Source of the DNA: Delphinapterus leucas
Taxonomy: Eukaryota > Chordata > Mammalia > Artiodactyla > Monodontidae
Length of the DNA: 64,000 nt
Assembly (NCBI RefSeq): GCF_002288925.2
Contig: NW_022098076.1
Location: 73,054,923-73,118,922 of the forward strand
Direction: 5' to 3'
Shown here: positions 1 to 10,990 of the stretch, one piece after another
Position numbering within the stretch: the stretch's first letter is position 1
How the letters are laid out: every line of letters begins with the position of its first letter
The notes under the pieces: generated by a model
The model's input: the letters and a program-made list of their open reading frames with translations, nothing else
Told to the model about the DNA's origin: nothing
Database searches by the model: none
Program-made: the position numbers and the translations under genes

Positions 1-242
1 CAGAGACAAGAAGGAATGAACACAGAGTGTGAATCACTCAACATGAACTTGCAAATTATAATTTCAAGTATGTGATAAATAACAGAGCTAAGGGAAGAAA
101 ATCCAAACAGGAAATGTCAAAAATGACCTTAAAGTAGATATGTTTTATATCTTCAAAGAAATAAAGAAATAACTTTTGTAAAATAAGAACAAAAATTGTG
201 AGACTAAAGCAGTCAGGTATGAATCAAGAATAGGTAGACTAG

Positions 243-551
243 GACCTCCCTAGTGGTGCAGTGGATAAGAATCTGCCTGCCAATGCAGGAGACACAGGTT
301 CAAGCCCTGGTCTGGGAAAATCCCACATGCCGCGGAGCAATTAAGCCCGTGCACCACAGCTACTGACACCTCGTACCACAACTACTGAAGCCCGCGGGCC
401 TAGAGGCCGTGCTCTGCAACAAGAGAAGCCACCGCATTAAGAAGCCCGCGCACCGCAACAAAGAGTAGCCCCCACTCGCCGCAGCTAGAGAAAGCTCGCG
501 CACAGCGACAAAGACCTAATGCAGCCAAAAACAAATTAATTTTTTTAAAAA
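243..551 (+). mobile_element. CHR-type tRNA-derived SINE, long form
   Basis: The head resembles a tRNA promoter: an A-box-like stretch around 'tagtggtgcagtgg' and a B-box-like 'ggttcaagccc'. It is followed by the long CHR body with 'ccacaactactgaagccc' blocks and an A/T-rich tail. A 17-bp direct repeat flanks it (226-242 and 552-568, one mismatch), which is the target-site duplication. Divergence from the other long copies suggests an older insertion. Non-autonomous, mobilised by L1. Confidence 0.93.
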
Positions 552-754
552 AAGAATAAGTAGACTAGAATAAAAAAGAGCCAGTTAGAATTCCTAGACA
601 TTAAAAATACTAATTTCAATATAGGTTATAAATGATTCACTGGATACAAAGTGAGAAATAATCCATTTGAAGGCAGGTATGAAAGTATTCACCTGGACTA
701 AAGCACAGAGAACTATTTTTAAAAGGCAAGGTATAATAATAATGATGGCGATAA

Positions 755-1210
755 TAATATTAAACTGATTAACATTCATCCTATGACTCAGTAATTTCTT
801 TCCTAGGGCGTACAGAGAGGTCCTCACATGTATGTACAAGGAGGCATATATAACTATACTCAGAGCAACGCTGGCTGCCATGGCCAGGAAGTCAGAAACA
901 TCCTCAACAGCCGTCAAGAGGAGAATGAATAAGTGAACTGGGATATGTTTACACAGGGGCATATTACATAGCAGTGAAACTGAATGAACTGGAACAGTAA
1001 AAAGGACAGCATCAACTTAGATTAACTTAGATAAATCTCACAAATACATTGAGTGAAAAAAAGCAAGTTGCAATAGAATACATAAAAGTATAATATATTT
1101 AGCATAAATTTTAAAACATGGAAACAATACTATGTTATTTATGAATATATATATACATCTATTATATGTGTATATATATGACAGTTTAAAATTACAACAG
1201 ATTGATAAAA
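755..1210 (+). mobile_element. Ancient L1 fragment, 3' part of ORF2 and 3' UTR
   Basis: The order of phrases follows the end of old mammalian L1s: 'gactcagtaatttctttcc', a 'cacatgtatgtacaagga' segment, 'gcatattacatagcagtgaa', then 'agtgaaaaaaagcaagttgc'. The reading frame is destroyed by many changes, and no poly(A) or target duplication is visible. The family is inferred from remembered consensus order, so the subfamily is not named. Confidence 0.5.
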
Positions 1211-1771
1211 ACTTAAAGTCTGATAATACCAAGGTTATGGAGAACTAATTCTCATATGCTGTAAGTGGGAGTATGATTTGGTATGACCCACCTGAAGATC
1301 AATTTGACAATATTTAGTAAAAAGGGAGAAGTGCCTACCTGGTAACCCATCAATTTGGTTTCCAGCTATACGAATCTAAAGAAAACTCTTGCAAACATAC
1401 ACAAGGGACATGCTCAATGATTTCCACGGAAGCATTACTTTGCACAGAATTATTTTTACTAGAAAATAAATATAGTGAGAATATTAAAAGATGGACTGAA
1501 TATAAACTAAATTAACGGCTCTGTTTGCCTATAGGGAGGAGAAAAAGGAGTGATCTATAAAGAGAAACACAAGAAAAATATTCATAATGATTTATGTCCT
1601 GAAGAAAAAAGTCTGAAGGAAACATAATAACATGTTAACATTTGTTAAATTTGGATGGCATCTAAACCGGTGTTTATAAGCAGTATTCTTTGTGCCCTTT
1701 TCAATTTGTGTTTTTTTTTCCCTTTTTAAGAAAAGTAATATATTTCCCTTAGCTTCCTGAAGTTGTTTTTC
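1211..1771. other. No recognised feature
   Basis: AT-rich unique-looking sequence. Nothing in it reads as an exon, an RNA gene or a repeat I recognise. Confidence 0.5.
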
Positions 1772-1930
1772 TGGGAGTGGAAAACCCACTGGACTTGCAA
1801 TCAAATGCCTGGTTTATAATTCAAGCTCTTCTACTAGATAGCTGTGTTCCCGTGGACAAGTTTCCTGAGTTTTAAATGGAAATGTAATGACTATGTCACA
1901 GGGGATGATTAAATGAGATATCCTGAGTTA
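1772..1930 (+). mobile_element. MIR SINE remnant
   Basis: Follows the MIR order: 'ggacttgcaatcaaatgcc' (consensus 'ggacttggagtcagaagacc'), then 'tagctgtgttcccgtggaca', then 'ggatgattaaatgagata'. This is an old tRNA-derived SINE found in all mammals. It is heavily diverged and lacks a recognisable target duplication. Confidence 0.6.
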
Positions 1931-1953
1931 CAGGGCCTTGGATACTGGCTGAC

Positions 1954-2349
1954 TGTATCAGTTTGCTGGGACTGCCTGGCTTCAAAAACAGGTTTTTATT
2001 GTCTCCCAGTTCTGGGGACTAGAGGCTCAAAATCAAGGTGTCAGCAGGATTAGATCCTTCTGAGGGCTGTGAGGGAAAGAGCCGGTCCAGGCCTCTCTTC
2101 TTGGTTTATAAATGGCTGTCTTCTCCCTGTATCTCTTCACAGCGTCTTCCCTCTGTTCACGTCTGTATCCAAACTTCCCCTTTTTATAAGCACGCCAGGC
2201 ATATTGGATCAGGGCCTACACCAATTACCTCATTTCAACTTGATTATCTCTGTGAAGACCCTGTCCTCCAAATAACGTCACATCTGGAGATACAGGGCAT
2301 TAGGACTTTAGCAAATGAATTTAGGGAGGACACAGTTCAACCCATAACA
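1954..2349 (-). mobile_element. MLT1-type MaLR solo LTR
   Basis: Read on the minus strand it begins TGTTATGGG and ends TGATACA, the usual ends of MLT1 LTRs. Between them, in plus-strand order, lie 'cagttctggggactagaggc', 'atcaaggtgtcagcaggatt', 'tggctgtcttctccctgt' and 'atattggatcagggcctac', all hallmarks of MLT1 in reverse. No internal region or second LTR is present, so it is a solo LTR of a non-autonomous ERVL-related element. It contains no open viral genes. Confidence 0.8.
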
Positions 2350-2934
2350 CCTACTGCCCATAGTCAATACTTCAAATATATAAAGGAAAAAACTTTTCTT
2401 TAAGAAGTTTAAGCTCATCCCCAACTAAAGTCACTATTTTATGGATAGTAATTCATCGGTCATATATTAGGAGGGGGGCTGAGGAATGATAGAATGAGGT
2501 TTCTAAATTCAGCTTCTTCCTTTTCAGATGCACTATGACACCTGTGTTGGTGAGCTCTGTGGCCAAACAAAAGGCTGGACCTGCCAGCTTCTCATTTGTC
2601 ACTCTATGTCCAGTGTGCTCAGAGGTTTCGAGGATAATGTTAGCAATGCCAAGATCCTACGTGTGATTCCCATCAGAGCTCATTAGTTCCCTCATCCCTC
2701 CACATCATTAGCCACTTAGCTGTTGCCGACTGACCCACGGAACAAATGAAGCCAATAAAACACAGGGCACTGGCTGTTCACAAAGCCCTGACTTCTGGGT
2801 CCCAGAATCTGTAGCCTAATAGCAGGAAAGAGGCAATGGGAGGCTACCTTTATCCCAATTCAAACGGACTCTCCCATGTTATTTCAGACCTCCATGGCCA
2901 TGTGGTTAACACTGTGAGGAAAAAAAAAAAACCA
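2350..2934. other. No recognised feature
   Basis: Unique-looking sequence between the MLT1 LTR and the young SINE. It ends in an A-run next to the SINE insertion point. Confidence 0.5.
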
Positions 2935-3149
2935 GGGCTTCCCTGGTGGCGCAGTGGTCGAGAGTCTGCCTGCCAATGCAGGGGACACGGGTTCGTGCCC
3001 CGGTCCGGGAAGATCCCACATGCCGCGGAGCGGCTGGGCCCGTGAGCCATGGCCGCTGAGCCTGCGCGTCCGGAGCCTGTGCTCTGCAATGGGAGAGGCC
3101 ACAACAGTGGGAGGCCCGCGTACCGCAAAAAAAAAAAGAGAAAAAAAAC
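2935..3149 (+). mobile_element. CHR-type SINE, short young form
   Basis: Starts 'gggcttccctggtggcgcag', carries the B-box-like 'gggttcgtgcccc', and ends in 'gcgtaccgc' plus an A-rich tail. It is nearly the same as the copies at 46294 and 50338. The insertion site is A-rich (2917-2934), so the duplication cannot be fixed exactly. The A-rich 'gagaaaaaaaacaca' after the tail is a likely imperfect match. Confidence 0.93.
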
Positions 3150-3769
3150 ACAAAATCTTCACAGAACAGAACAGTCTACACAAACGGATGCATAGGCGCA
3201 ACAAACTCAAATAAAACTATCTGAATGTATCATAGCCTGGGGTTAACAACTCTGTTCTCATGTGACTATTTCTTTTGCACCTACTGAAATAATTACAGGT
3301 AAATTTAAACTGAATAATCATTACTCACAAATATTTTACCCCCACTTATCAACCATTCTAGCTTTCCCTTCTGTAAAAGACTGGGAATTCTACAGAAAAG
3401 GCTATTCTAAACTTTACAAAAAAGAAATGTATCTTCTCTCTCTTGTTTTTTACTTGGTTTGGTCAAATCTTGGTTGTAAATAAAGACAAGGGCTTTCACA
3501 TTCTGATGCAGAAGACAGTAACAACGTTCCAGATTTCTCATGAAAGCATTCAAGATTTCCAAGTTTGTCCACTTTAAAGTGAGAAACTCTTAGCTCCCTC
3601 CTGCCTCAGGAACTTTGAGACTTAGAATTGATGTGGATTATAATGCAGAGAAATTGGCTAGAAACACCATGGCTTAGACTCTTCATTACACAGGTATAAC
3701 TTGGGAGGACTCTATTTGCACTTTTCTCTGTGTTAGTATTCTCAGAATCATGACCACAGAACATGTGTA
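3150..3769. other. No recognised feature
   Basis: Unique-looking AT-rich sequence with only short open frames. No repeat was recognised. Confidence 0.5.
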
Positions 3770-4310
3770 TAAGAGTACTCTTTTGGTTGCAAGTAACAGA
3801 AACCCAATTCAGCCCAACAAAAAGAAGGATTTTTAACCTCTCACAATTCAAGAGTTCAAGTGTCTGCTTCAGGCATAGCTGGATTCAGGTGCTCAAACTT
3901 CAGGCATTTGTACCCCACCCCCTCCATCTCTCAGGTCTACTTTCTTCAGATAGGCTCTCCTCAAATAATGACACAAAGATCCAACGGGAGCTCTCAAATC
4001 ACTTACTACCAGTTTAGCAACACCAGAAGCAAAACATGAAACTTCTCTTTTCTAAAATTTCCAGCAAGTATCCCAGGTTTCATGATCACATGACTATCCT
4101 CCCTGAACCAGTGTATCTAAGCACATGCTGGGCTCTCATCTCCCATGTCTAGTCCATGTACCCACCCCCAGAGTCTAGGAGAGGGACCAACCACCTCAAC
4201 CAAATGGATTGAAATGGGTGAGGGCTGGTTCTCCCACCAACACTGGAGTGTTATTATCAGAAGGGGAAATGACAGGCAAAACCAATAGATAGTCATCAAA
4301 GGCTTAAGTT
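3770..4310. mobile_element. Old interspersed repeat, family not named
   Basis: The phrases 'ttgcaagtaacagaaaccca', 'caggcatagctggattcagg', 'ccatctctcaggtctac', 'accagtttagcaacaccag' and 'caccaacactggagtgttat' appear in the order I associate with a common dispersed mammalian repeat. I cannot assign the family or orientation with confidence. Confidence 0.4.
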
Positions 4311-6264
4311 GTTATCCCAGAAAAAAACACTATTAATCACAAAGAGGGTGAAGTCAAAAAGCATGGCAAGCCCAGTACGAACTCATCATTATAACTGGGA
4401 AAAAATTCATTAAAAATCCATTTTCTACTGCAGGAGGGTCAACACCACACTGTCATATGGACAAGTAATTATGCTAAGTAGTAGTTATCATTTGGTAGGT
4501 GCTCTGCAGGTATGGGAAAGCAGCAAATGAAGAGTGACACTGAAAGGTCCTTTAACACATCCCCAGCCAGCCATAAAATCACACCTAAGCCTTCAATTTC
4601 TGAAGACCCGCAGAAACAAGGTGCTATCATAGTCATTCCGTTAAAATTAAATTATTAAGAAAAATGATATCTGCTGCCTTTCTAGGCTTCTCCATGCAAG
4701 GGAATAACTCCTTCTGTACATGTCATTAATTAATTTGTTGTAATAATTAGTTTCAGTGCTCCTGTGAGACTCGCTAATCTCTCACCGGGATAAAATGAGG
4801 CACTTGGATAAAAGTTGTACTTCTGGGATGCATGAATTTCCAGCCCTAATAATGGCTTTTGGATCAAGATACATTCCCTCACCCCAAAGGACTATTCACA
4901 TGGAGTTTAAAAGCCTGTGAAAGAGAAGATAACCTCACTAGGTGTGCTCTTAACCTCACCAGGTGTGCTCTTTCCACTGTCAATGAGGATAACTCCCCTG
5001 TTGGAAACTTGACCTCCTTGCATGACCTGTCCAGTGGTAAAGTCGGCCACAAGAATCAGGCATTTTTTTGCTCCCATTGTAATACTGTGTTCTATCATAA
5101 TTAATGACAGTGTCACCCTGCACTTAATGCAAATTAATTCCATGTTTGTCCAAATAACCCAATACAATTTGTTTAAGTTTCATGTGTAGCCAGATTTAAT
5201 GCATTATCTGGAAGATGGAAAAAACACTCCTTTACAGCGGTTTTTTTTTTTTTTCTTTTAGGAATTAAATAAATAAAGGGCTCACCATATGTGCAGCCTG
5301 GGACATTGCTTGCAGCATTTAGCAGGGTCAGATTATCAAGTTTTATTATTTGATACATTTTTCAGAGTCGCAAAGAGCAGTAAATTCATTTTAAAACGGG
5401 TTTATCACTTCATCGGGTATTCATTTAAGCAGAATCCACAGCCTAACTGGATCTCTTTGGCTCTGTGTGACATGTTTTTCCAAATGGAATGATAATAAGT
5501 ATAGAGATGTAGTATGTAGTTAAAGACTTCCCATCTCCATGAGGCACAGATATTCAGAGGAAGAAATTACTTTTATTCTCAAGCCACTGCTCACTAGAGG
5601 ATCAATGGCCAGGTGTTTTAGGGTCTTGCTAAAAAGAAATCTAGAGATGCCATAATCCTTTTGGTTCTTAGTGAATGAGGCTAACAGCTATGTTTTAGAG
5701 ATACCATCATAGGAGATTCCGTTGCCAGTGAGAAAAAATTATCAATTGAGCATTAAATAAACTATTATAATACGTTTTCTTAGAGCTGCTAAGTCAGATC
5801 AAATCGAGAAATGGCATGAAATTAGTTAAGATAAAAGTATAATTCAAAAACTGTTACTGAGAAACTTCAAGCTAGTTCAGATTTCCAGAGCATGGTAAAT
5901 CATGCATGTGATATGTACACCAATCCAAAGTCTACAATATCCAATTTCTAGTCCAAGATGAAGACTGTTCATCTGAGTTCTTATAAAGTCTTCCATTTAA
6001 TGAATTCTATCATGATCTCCCCAACATATTAGTCGTTGATTTTCCATATATATACTGACATTATATGTTAAAGATATAAAAAGCTATAGGTGATGCAACG
6101 CTATGTACACTTGCTTCATATAACAAAGTCTTCTTAGTTAATAGACTTCAAATGCCAGCATCATCGGACTACCATGGGCACAATAAACGATGTGTAAAAT
6201 GTCACCCTTGTTACCGATAACGCGAGAGCATAGCATACCTAAGTGGGTTGACTCCTGCCGCACA
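4311..6264. other. Long repeat-poor stretch; possible non-coding conservation
   Basis: Almost 2 kb without a recognised transposon. Around 4610-4860 it has homeodomain-like TAATTAATT and TAATTAG motifs in a setting that looks little decayed. There is no long open frame with splice context. It may simply be unique neutral DNA. Confidence 0.4.
4931..4972. repeat. Short tandem duplication, two 21-bp units
   Basis: 'aacctcactaggtgtgctct' and 'aacctcaccaggtgtgctct' occur back to back with one difference. This is a local slippage or duplication event. Confidence 0.85.
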
Positions 6265-6272
6265 GTCTGGAC

Positions 6273-6496
6273 AAGGGGTCCCCAAGCCCTGGGCCGCGGA
6301 CCGGTGCTGGTCCGCAGCCTGTTAGGAACCCAGCCGCAAAGCAGGAGGTGAGCAGCGGGCAAGTGAGCAAAGTTTCTTCTGCCGCTCCCCATTGCTCCCC
6401 GTCGCTCGCATTACCACCTGAACCATCCCCCCAATCCATGGAAAAATCATCTTCCACGAAACCGGTCCCTGGTGCCAAAAAGGCTGGGGACCGCTG
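6273..6496. mobile_element. MER1-like hAT-Charlie DNA transposon, internally deleted
   Basis: The ends are inverted: 'ggggtccccaagccc' on the left and 'aggctggggaccgctg' on the right. Inside are 'gggccgcggaccgg', 'ctgttaggaacccagccgca', 'agcaggaggtgagcag' and 'cttccacgaaaccggtccct', the known ends of MER1-type elements. At 224 bp it has no transposase coding. Eight bases on each side match 7/8 (6265-6272 gtctggac and 6497-6504 gtctagac), as expected for a hAT target duplication. Confidence 0.85.
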
Positions 6497-6504
6497 GTCT
6501 AGAC

Positions 6505-6672
6505 CACTGGTTCTCAACCTTGACTGCACTTTAAAAATACCTGGAAAACTTGTGAACTGTTCCATGCTTAGGCCAATGAAATCAGAAGCTCACTAAGGAC
6601 TTGCCCCAGGCATCAGTAGTTTAAAACCCCCTCCAGGTGCTTCCACTGTGCAGCCAAAGTTGAGAACCACTG
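6505..6672. mobile_element. MER5-like hAT-Charlie DNA transposon
   Basis: Begins 'cactggttctcaacc' and ends 'gttgagaaccactg', a clear terminal inverted repeat. The internal text, including 'ggcatcagtag', fits the MER5 group. About 168 bp, non-autonomous. It starts exactly where the duplication of the preceding MER1-like element ends. Confidence 0.85.
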
Positions 6673-6680
6673 GATTAGAG

Positions 6681-6849
6681 CAGTGATTCTCAAAGTGGGG
6701 TTCTTGGAACAGCAACCTCAGCATCACCTAGCATCTTGGTACAAATGCAAATCAGGGTCAGACCTCCTGAATTAGAACCCCTGGGGGAGATGAGAGTGGA
6801 ACCCACAATCCAGGTGATTCTGATGAATGGTGTCGTTTAGGAACCACTG
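6681..6849. mobile_element. Second MER5-like hAT-Charlie element
   Basis: Begins 'cagtgattctcaaag' and ends 'aggaaccactg'. Inside it keeps 'cctcagcatcacctagc', 'acaaatgcaaatcagggtc' and 'aatccaggtgattctgat', which match MER5A. Only 8 bp (6673-6680, gattagag) separate it from the previous element. Confidence 0.85.
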
Positions 6850-8235
6850 ATGTGAAGCACAAACAGAGAAAGCGTGGATCTGCACGGCAGACACACTTAC
6901 CTAGAGTCGCCACCTCTCACTTGTCTATAGTGGAAAGTGCAGAAAGCAGGGGTAGATCCAGGCTTTGAGGAGCTCGAAGTCAACACAATTTCAAGGTCTT
7001 TTTTAAGGAAAAAAAAATACAAAATTAGGTACCAAGTAAATATTCATTTAGAATCAGAGAAACAAATTTAACAAAAATTTAACCCTAACAAGTATCAAAA
7101 ACTACCAGATAACATAAAAGTTTTATTAATTTATTTCCTAGGACTCATCTCTAACCCTCTTTTTCTCCATTTTTTTTCCCACTGAGTACTCTGGGTGCCT
7201 TTGCATAGGATAAAAATTTTATAATATCTCTACAGAGATAAAAATGATAATTCATTCTTTTCTCTAGAATGATGATTTTTTTTAACTGAGAGTTAGATAA
7301 GGTGTCTTCAAGCTTGAATTTGGAAAAACTTCTGTCAAGTTTCATTCACATATGAGCTGTAGGATTTTAGGACATTTTAAGTATTTCATTGCAGCAACTA
7401 ATCTTAATCACTCTTGGAGTTGAAGAGGCCCTAACCAGGGCCTTGGAAGTGGTCTGTACTAAGGAGGGGCCTAAGGCTTTTTTTTTTTTTACTTCTTGCT
7501 AAATCCACCTTGCACAGACTTGATAAATTAACTTGTCCATTCAACCCATAACCTAGGTAACTCATTCTACTTCTGTGGGAGAAGGTGATGGTACAGAGAG
7601 CTAGAAACTTTAGGAAAAATCCCTTCTGATGGAAACTAAATGAGGAGAATCTTTGCTCCCCTGAAAAAGAAGGGCAGCCTTCGGGGTTATCTACATATGG
7701 AGAAATGTGTGCAGTCTACATAGGTCACATGGCCAGACTCCCTTCCCTCTATTACTCTAAAAAGTGTGATGCTATAGCATCTGAAGCTAGAAAGGCCCCA
7801 TGGGGTCTAGTGTAATTTTTTTAGATAATGAGGTAAGGCCAAGATGTATACTGTGTTGAGAACCAAAGCCTGCTTCCTACTTTGGAAGGTGTGACTGTTC
7901 AAAACCAGAGTACTCAAGACCTTATCAGATACCTCCTGCATGAGAATTATCACTAGGACACAGTTCAAAATGGGTTTTTACTTGGGTTGACTGTCAAATA
8001 AGCAGAACATGAGATGGACAGAGGACAAAGATACAACCACTGATACAAAGGAATAGCATGGCTTCCTATATCACCTCCCAGGGTGCCACCAGCTGAGACG
8101 CAGAATGAACTAACCACCACTTAAGAGGAGCTCGAATGGTGCGTGGGCTTGCTGTCTCTTACACCCCTGCCCACTTTAGCACCCAGACACACCTTATTTA
8201 GTACATAAAAACAATTCTGCCACTTAAAGGAACAC
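6850..8235. other. No recognised feature
   Basis: About 1.4 kb of unique-looking sequence. It contains short A and T runs (around 7002-7018 and 7477-7490) and no open frame of note. Confidence 0.45.
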
Positions 8236-8405
8236 ATGTCCAGTTCCCGTTCTTAACATTCCTGCCAGGGCAGCACTGAGACATCTCTCCTTACACACAT
8301 CTGCTCTATGCACTCGGGGGCTCTCCATTTCAGCCCACTCAGGAGCAGAGTACCTAGAACATAGCAGGTGCCCGACAAATATTTGTAAGATGAATGGATG
8401 GATGA
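8236..8405 (+). mobile_element. L2 3' end remnant
   Basis: The last part reads 'tacctagaacatagcaggtg', then 'caaatatttgtaagatgaat' and 'gatggatgag'. This corresponds to the L2 3' tail ('cctggcacatagtaggcgct', 'caataaatatttgttgaatg'). The upstream boundary is uncertain. Confidence 0.55.
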
Positions 8406-9326
8406 GCTAGCTTCTAGTTTACAGGATTATAAGATAGAATGTGATAAGTACATACATGAGAAACAACAACAAAAAAATGTGCCTGGTACAGTGGTTTTCT
8501 TTTAATTTGATAGTTTAATAAACAGCTGCTAAAATGAACACGTTTACAAGCTTTTATTAGTATTTGTCTGCCGACGAGCTAAAAAAAAAAGCGAACATAT
8601 CTGGTTGGGGAACTCAAGAACAGCTTAATGAAGTGGGTGGCATTTTGGATGGGTCTTGAAAGAATATGACAGGTGACATATTTCAGGAAGATATTCCAGA
8701 TGGAACCTCATTAGCAAAAGACACAAAAGCAAGAAAACATGAGGTGTGTTGGAGAAGAGCAGTAAATACGGTTTAACTGCAATGGAAGATGCCTGGAGAG
8801 GAGGAAATCGCGCTGAACCTTTGGGTCTGGAGGGTCCATCTGGACAGCTGGGGTTTCTTTTCGTAGGAATGTGGGCACCACAGAAAGCTGTGACAAAGAG
8901 AGTGACATATCAGAACTGTACATCTAGAAAATGACTCTGCCATCACAGGAGTATCATGGTCTAGAGAAGAGAATGACCACAGATCCACAAGATCAGCTAG
9001 TCTATTAAAGCAATGATCCAGGTACGAAGGAACAAACCTTCACTAGGATGATAGCTCTGGAAATAAGGGAATGCATTTGAAGAACAAGGGAGAGGAAGCT
9101 TTTGCCAAATGTCTCAAGGGAGAGAATTTGTGATCAGGGGTCAATGGGAGAGTAGGGCATCAGGAAGGAGTCAGCCAAGAATGCTCTGAAGTTTGAAATT
9201 TGGAATCATCATAGTAAAGCTTGCTGAGAATATGCTGCGTAATTTCCAAGTCTTGATCCTAGAGACCGGGCCAGCAGACCACTGGATGAACAGGTCTGGA
9301 CTTTGGAAGTCACCTGCAGACCTAAA
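8406..9326. other. Unassigned; possibly old L2-related in reverse
   Basis: Phrases such as 'ggcattttggatgggtcttg' and 'caggaagatattccagatgg' (8640-8705) recall reverse L2 sequence, but the match is too weak to call. The rest is unique-looking. The short frames on both strands here have no domain I recognise. Confidence 0.3.
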
Positions 9327-9425
9327 CCTAAGTTCCGTGAAGACAGAAACCGTGTCTGTTTTCCTCACTCTTGAATACTCAACACATAATCTGGTAACTA
9401 CTAAGAGTATTTACTTAATAAATAT
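9327..9425 (+). mobile_element. L2 3' end remnant
   Basis: 'gttccgtgaagacagaaacc' then 'gtgtctgttttcctcactct' and 'tacttaataaatatttcagt' follow the order of the L2 3' UTR. Strongly diverged. Confidence 0.45.
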
Positions 9426-9430
9426 TTCAG

Positions 9431-9745
9431 TGGGGAAAAGGGGAGATGTTGGTCAAAGAGTACAAACTTCCAGCTACAAGTTGAGTAAGTTCTAGGGATC
9501 TAATGTACAGCATACTGATTGTAGATAACAATACTGTATTATATTCTTGAAAGTTACTAAGAGAGTAGATCTTAAATGTTCACACCACAAAAAAGAAATG
9601 GTAATTATGTCATGTGATTCAGGTGTTAGGTAACCTATGGTGGTTATCTTTTTGCATTACATAAGTGTATCAAATCAACACACTGTACACCTTAAACTTA
9701 CACAATGTTTTAAGTCAGCTATATCTCAGTAAAGCTGGGGGAAAA
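9431..9745 (+). mobile_element. Old L1 3' UTR
   Basis: 'gtacagcatactgattgtag', 'aatactgtattatattcttg', 'aaagttactaagagagtaga' and 'ctgtacaccttaaacttaca', followed by 'tatctcagtaaagctggggg', match the 3' UTR of medium-age mammalian L1s. No ORF2 sequence is attached, so the copy is strongly 5'-truncated. Confidence 0.7.
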
Positions 9746-10135
9746 TATTTGTTCGATAAAAGAATAAAGATTATAGCTGAACCAATGGAAGAGACTAGGA
9801 TAGCAAAGTATAATGATGTACAAATTAGGGAAATGGATCAAACACTGAACCTTAAATAACACCTACAAATTATACTTTGCAAGAGGGAGAAAACCATCTG
9901 AAGGCAGCAGCAATACTACTATGTAGTATATAAAAAAATTTCCAACACTTAGAGTAAGCAGGTTATAACTCATAAGCTTAGAGTTCTCTGGAAGATAGGC
10001 AAGAATTTGTACATAGGATACATGCAGAACCTGGAGCAAATAATAACTTGTATTAAAGTTTATTATCAGAAAGGGATGAGGAAGATTAAGTTTTATGGGG
10101 GGTTGGGATGGGTGAAGATCTTGATGTCAGAACCA
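9746..10135. other. No recognised feature
   Basis: AT-rich unique-looking sequence between an L1 3' UTR and an L2 fragment. Confidence 0.45.
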
Positions 10136-10720
10136 TCGTTTTATAAGTCAAGCCTGTTACTCCTCAGTTTAAAACACTTCAATGACTTTCCGTTACGCTT
10201 AGGAAAAATCCAAACTCCCTAACATTGCCCGCATCGTCTGGCAATATCTGTTCCCTGCCAACATCTCCTGTCCCATGTTATGCCTCCACCTCCCACAACC
10301 ATGACCCTCCAAACACACCAGCCATCTTCAGTTTCCCCAAAGTGGCTATGCTTCCTATTTCTCTTTCTGATTGAAAGGCCAGTCCTTCAACCGCACTTCT
10401 TTCCCCCCCCCACTGGCTTTATCTAGTCAATGTCTATTCATTCTTCGATCTCAGTTCAAACATCATTTCTTTCGGGAAGGTTTTCCCTTCCCCTTGGTTT
10501 GTGTCAGATTCCCCTGTTATATACTCCTGGAATTTCAAGTATCTTCACTTTGTAGCCTTTCTTACAGTTTATAATTAGACTTTTGCCTCCTTTTTAATTA
10601 TCATTCTCTGCAAATTCACCATCATCTCCACGGGGATAGTGTCAGCTTTAGTTCACTTTTATACTCCCAACATCTAACAGAGTGACTGGCATATAACAAT
10701 GCTCTGCAAAAATTTTAAAG
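10136..10720 (+). mobile_element. L2 fragment: end of ORF2 and 3' UTR
   Basis: The order matches L2 over nearly 600 bp: 'aaacacttcaatgactttcc', 'gaaaaatccaaactccctaa', 'ttcaaacatcatttctttcg', 'ggaaggttttcccttcccc', and the tail 'gagtgactggcatataacaa'. An 8-10 bp C-run at 10392 interrupts it. This is the remains of the L2 C-terminal coding region and 3' UTR, with no intact frame. Confidence 0.75.
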
Positions 10721-10802
10721 CAGCAGCTAACTTTCTCATACACATATCATAAGCATTTTCTAAGTCCCAGAAATTGTTCTAAATGCTTACAAAAATTGAA
10801 GG

Positions 10803-10990
10803 CAACAGAATGTAGTGTAAAAAACACGGACTTGGAAACTGACAACCTGGGTTGAAACCTCAGCTTTACCACGTATTAAATGTGTGAGGTCAGGAAAACT
10901 ATTAAGTCCTCTGTACCTGAGCGTCTCCATTAATAAAATCGAGATAAGGTAGAATTGCGAGACGATTAGGTAACTGAGAACCAGAGAGAC
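10803..10990 (+). mobile_element. MIR SINE remnant
   Basis: 'cacggacttggaaactgaca', 'acctgggttgaaacctcagc', 'taccacgtattaaatgtgtg' and 'tccattaataaaatcgagat' are in MIR order and orientation. No flanking duplication is recognisable. Confidence 0.7.

Noticed and set aside
1949..2354. 5-bp target duplication around the MLT1 LTR
   Set aside because: ctgac and cctac match at only 3 of 5 positions, no better than chance. Not claimed.
2935..3010. tRNA-like A and B boxes at SINE heads
   Set aside because: They are the internal polymerase III promoter relics of tRNA-derived SINEs. No cloverleaf or full-length tRNA is present.
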